From the NCBI GenBank assembly GCA_001804045.1, contig MHFD01000076.1:10136-43070 (forward strand): 32,935 bases of DNA. Reading direction: 5' to 3'. Within the stretch, counting starts at the first letter, position 1, and each line of letters starts with the position of its first letter. Below, piece by piece: positions 30,776 to 32,935 of this stretch. The position numbers and the translations under genes were made by a program. Origin of the DNA: Omnitrophica bacterium RBG_13_46_9. Its GTDB lineage: Bacteria; Omnitrophota; Gorgyraeia; JABMRN01; RBG-13-46-9. Below the pieces are notes generated by a model. That model was not told the DNA's origin. It worked only from the letters and a program-made list of their open reading frames with translations, and did not search any database.

Positions 30776-31345
30776 GTGCGTAAGACAAAGGGACAAATCA
30801 GAAAGGAGATACTGGATAAGTTAAATACTCAGAACAGGGAAGAGATCTTGAAAAAGAGCGAAACAATAAAGAAAAAGCTTTTTTCTCTGCCTGAGTTTAA
30901 AAGGGCAAAGTTTGTGATGTTCTACGCCTCGCAAGACAGAGAGGTAAATACCGAAGAGATGATCGATGAGGCAATTAAGATGGGGAAAAAAGTAGCTTTG
31001 CCGTGTTGTTCGAGTCTAAAGACAATAGTTTCTAAAGAGATAACAGATAGACACAGGGACTTAGAAAAAGGCACCTATGGGATAAGCGAACCGCGGAAAT
31101 GTCAAAAGAATATCCAACCTGATAAGATAGATTTGATTGTTGTTCCGGGGATTGCGTTTGACAGAAAAAATAGACGCATCGGCAGAGGTAAAGGCTACTA
31201 CGATAGATTTCTCGGGCGTTTATCCCGGAATAAATGCAGCGTTGGATTAGCTTTTGATTTCCAGATAGTCGAAAATCTGCCTAAAGACTCGCACGACATT
31301 CCCGTCTCAAAAGTCATCACAAACCTAACTGTACAAACACGTTAG
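30776..31345 (+). CDS. 5-formyltetrahydrofolate cyclo-ligase
   Basis: A 189-residue protein of the YgfA/FAU1 family, at its usual length. MRKTKGQIRKEILDKL is the typical basic N-terminus. FVMFYASQDREVNTEEMI is the central strand-helix, and the family signature is IDLIVVPGIAFDRKNRRIG followed by RGKGYYDRFL. It uses ATP to convert 5-formyl-THF to 5,10-methenyl-THF, feeding the one-carbon pool. The start is GTG 30776, immediately behind a strong -10, with no ribosome binding site. It is followed by a 195-nt spacer before rny. In other bacteria 6S RNA is often linked to this gene, but I cannot identify it here. Confidence 0.92.
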   Translation: MRKTKGQIRKEILDKLNTQNREEILKKSETIKKKLFSLPEFKRAKFVMFYASQDREVNTEEMIDEAIKMGKKVALPCCSSLKTIVSKEITDRHRDLEKGTYGISEPRKCQKNIQPDKIDLIVVPGIAFDRKNRRIGRGKGYYDRFLGRLSRNKCSVGLAFDFQIVENLPKDSHDIPVSKVITNLTVQTR

Positions 31346-31485
31346 CGCATGGCGGCGCATAGTGGGCAGCGCTTTAATGCCTGATCCTGCGCGTGAATCA
31401 TGTTTTGATATTTTTCCATATGCTACACGCGAAACGCCATATGCGATACGTAATGGGGTCTCATAAAGTTACAATTTTTCATGAA

Positions 31486-31514
31486 CAGCCCTGAACGATT
31501 TTTATGAAGGGCTG
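31486..31514 (+). promoter_or_regulatory. Hairpin in the rny leader
   Basis: An inverted repeat CAGCCCT / AGGGCTG with a 15-nt AT-rich loop, lying 13 nt before the AAGGAGGAAA ribosome binding site of rny. It may be the end of the upstream transcript or an element of the rny leader. It has no U tract, so termination is not assured. Confidence 0.35.
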
Positions 31515-31540
31515 ATACGGGAGATAAGGAGGAAATTCAG

Positions 31541-32935
31541 ATGAGCATTATCAGTCTTATCTACATCGGATTTGCTGTCCTGGGGGCGCTTTTCTTTTTC
31601 GTGATAGGATATGTGCTAAGAAAATATACCGCCCGCATGAAGATAAAACATGCGGAGGAGAAGTCGAAAATCATCGTGGAGGAAGCTAAAAAAGAGGCCG
31701 AATCCAGAAGAAGGGAAGCTCAGCTCGAAGCCAAAGATCTATTGCTTAAGATGAGATCTGATTTCGAGAAAGAGTCAAAAGAAAGACGGGCGGAATTGGC
31801 GCAATTGGAGAGAAGGCTTATCCAGAGGGAAGAGAATTTAGATAGAAGGATAGACCTTTTAGACAAGAAGGAAAAAGAGGTTGAGGCCAAGCTTCAGCAA
31901 TTGCGCGTTAAGGAGAAAGAGATAGTGGAAAAAGATAATAAATTAGCCGCCCTTCTCCAGGAAGAGAGGGAGAGGCTTCAGAAGGTTTCCGGCATGACGG
32001 TGGACGAGGCCAAGCGCATACTTCTAAAGAGACTCGAAAACGAAGTCAAACAGGATTCGGCCTACATGGTCAAAAGGCTTGAGGAAGAAGCCAAAGAAAA
32101 GGCCGATAAGGAGGCGCGCAAGATCATAGGGCTTGCGATCCAGAAGTGCGCGACAGATCACACGGTAGAAACGACAATAAGCGTTGTCAACCTTCCTAAC
32201 GATGAGATGAAAGGGCGGATCATCGGAAGGGAAGGCAGGAACATACGCGCCCTCGAAATGGCCACAGGCATAGATGTCATTATTGACGATACGCCCGAAG
32301 CTGTGATTCTTTCGGGATTTGACAGGGTAAGAAGAGAAATAGCGAGGATTGCCTTAGAGAGGTTGATAGCTGACGGGAGGATCCATCCGGCGCGGATCGA
32401 AGAAGTTGTTGAGAAGATAAAGAAAGAAATGGAGGCGACTATAAGAGAGGAAGGGGAAAAAGCCGTGTTTGATGTGGGCCTCCACGGCATCCACCCCGAG
32501 CTGATCAAGCTTTTGGGCCGGCTTAAATATAGGACAAGTTACGGCCAGAATGTCCTGCAGCACTCAAAAGAGGTGGCCTACCTTATGGGGGTCATGGCAA
32601 GCGAGCTTAAATTGGATTTTAACCTTGCAAAACGCATAGGTTTGTTGCATGATATTGGAAAAGCGGTAAGTCACGAGGTCGAGGGCACTCACGCAAAAAT
32701 AGGCGCTGATATAGCAAGAAAATATAACGAACCCGAAAACGTCATTCACGCCATAGAAGCCCATCACCAGGATGTAGAGCCAAAGACCCTTTTGGCGGTA
32801 CTGGTCCAAGCCGCGGATACGATAAGCGCTACAAGGCCTGGAGCCAGAAGAGAGACTTTAGAGACCTACGTTAAACGTCTTGAAAAACTGGAAGGCATCG
32901 CGGATTCTTTCACGGGAGTCGAGAAGGCATATGCC
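31541..32935 (+). CDS. rny: Ribonuclease Y, 5' part (runs off the window)
   Basis: 465 codons are visible of a gene that usually has about 520. The N-terminus is a single membrane helix (residues 4-24, ISLIYIGFAVLGALFFFVIG). A long Lys/Glu-rich coiled coil follows (about 30-200). The KH domain carries GRIIGREGRNIRALEMATGI, and the HD domain carries LLHDIGKA near residue 370 with the following EGTHAKIGADIA and IEAHHQD metal ligands. It is a membrane-anchored endoribonuclease that initiates mRNA decay. AAGGAGGAAA before ATG 31541 is a near-perfect ribosome binding site. No stop occurs before the window edge. Confidence 0.96.
   Translation, partial: MSIISLIYIGFAVLGALFFFVIGYVLRKYTARMKIKHAEEKSKIIVEEAKKEAESRRREAQLEAKDLLLKMRSDFEKESKERRAELAQLERRLIQREENLDRRIDLLDKKEKEVEAKLQQLRVKEKEIVEKDNKLAALLQEERERLQKVSGMTVDEAKRILLKRLENEVKQDSAYMVKRLEEEAKEKADKEARKIIGLAIQKCATDHTVETTISVVNLPNDEMKGRIIGREGRNIRALEMATGIDVIIDDTPEAVILSGFDRVRREIARIALERLIADGRIHPARIEEVVEKIKKEMEATIREEGEKAVFDVGLHGIHPELIKLLGRLKYRTSYGQNVLQHSKEVAYLMGVMASELKLDFNLAKRIGLLHDIGKAVSHEVEGTHAKIGADIARKYNEPENVIHAIEAHHQDVEPKTLLAVLVQAADTISATRPGARRETLETYVKRLEKLEGIADSFTGVEKAYA

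Noticed and set aside
1..32935. CRISPR array or cas genes
   Set aside because: No regularly spaced identical repeats and no Cas-like proteins were seen. The only exact long repeat pair is the 126-bp element.

Overview
The window is a chromosomal replication-origin neighbourhood of a Gram-negative-type bacterium, joined to a surface-glycan gene cluster. GyrB is the long type with a large insertion after TOPRIM, YidC is the long type with a periplasmic domain, and there is a lipoprotein thioredoxin. The dense cluster of glycosyltransferase, radical SAM, CapK-like and sulfotransferase genes resembles uncultured lineages such as Omnitrophota. That placement is only an inference, because no rRNA is present.

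Layout. Positions 1-1131 hold a ROK-type regulator on the minus strand. Positions 1656-13463 form a nine-gene plus-strand cluster with translationally coupled junctions: an FAD oxidoreductase of the galactopyranose-mutase/amine-oxidase type, a CapK/PaaK-like adenylating enzyme, a GT28-like transferase, radical SAM/SPASM, GT4, sulfotransferase, a second radical SAM, an alkaline-phosphatase-fold phosphodiesterase and a sulfotransferase-GT9 fusion. Together they look like a pathway for a sulfated, otherwise modified cell-surface glycan or glycolipid. A bidirectional terminator follows. Next comes a fic gene on the minus strand, split by a 126-bp IS200/IS605-like miniature element, then tRNA-Glu(UUC).

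Positions 15517-23740 (minus strand) carry gyrA, gyrB, dciA (DUF721), dnaN and dnaA in the order dnaA-dnaN-dciA-gyrB-gyrA, with no recF. DnaA boxes lie on both sides of dnaA, so the origin is probably bipartite (22184-22348 and 23721-23796). Diverging from dnaA on the plus strand are rpmH, rnpA, yidD, yidC and a shortened jag, then a parS-like palindrome, parA and parB. Next are a CcdA/TlpA thiol-redox pair, 5-formyltetrahydrofolate cyclo-ligase and the 5' part of rny, which runs off the end.

The most unusual structure is the 126-bp element. Its two copies (one in fic, one between yidC and jag) lie in opposite orientation and are identical except that the 8-nt loop of a 13-bp central palindrome is inverted. 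Removing the copy in fic at its TTAC target restores a continuous Fic reading frame exactly. A third site between dciA and gyrB shares a 15-nt hairpin motif with the element and is followed by a train of hairpins. Other notable points are a phosphodiesterase lacking one conserved metal-binding Asp, YidC with Asn in place of the groove Arg, GyrA with Met83, and a diverged repeat family on both sides of the origin genes.
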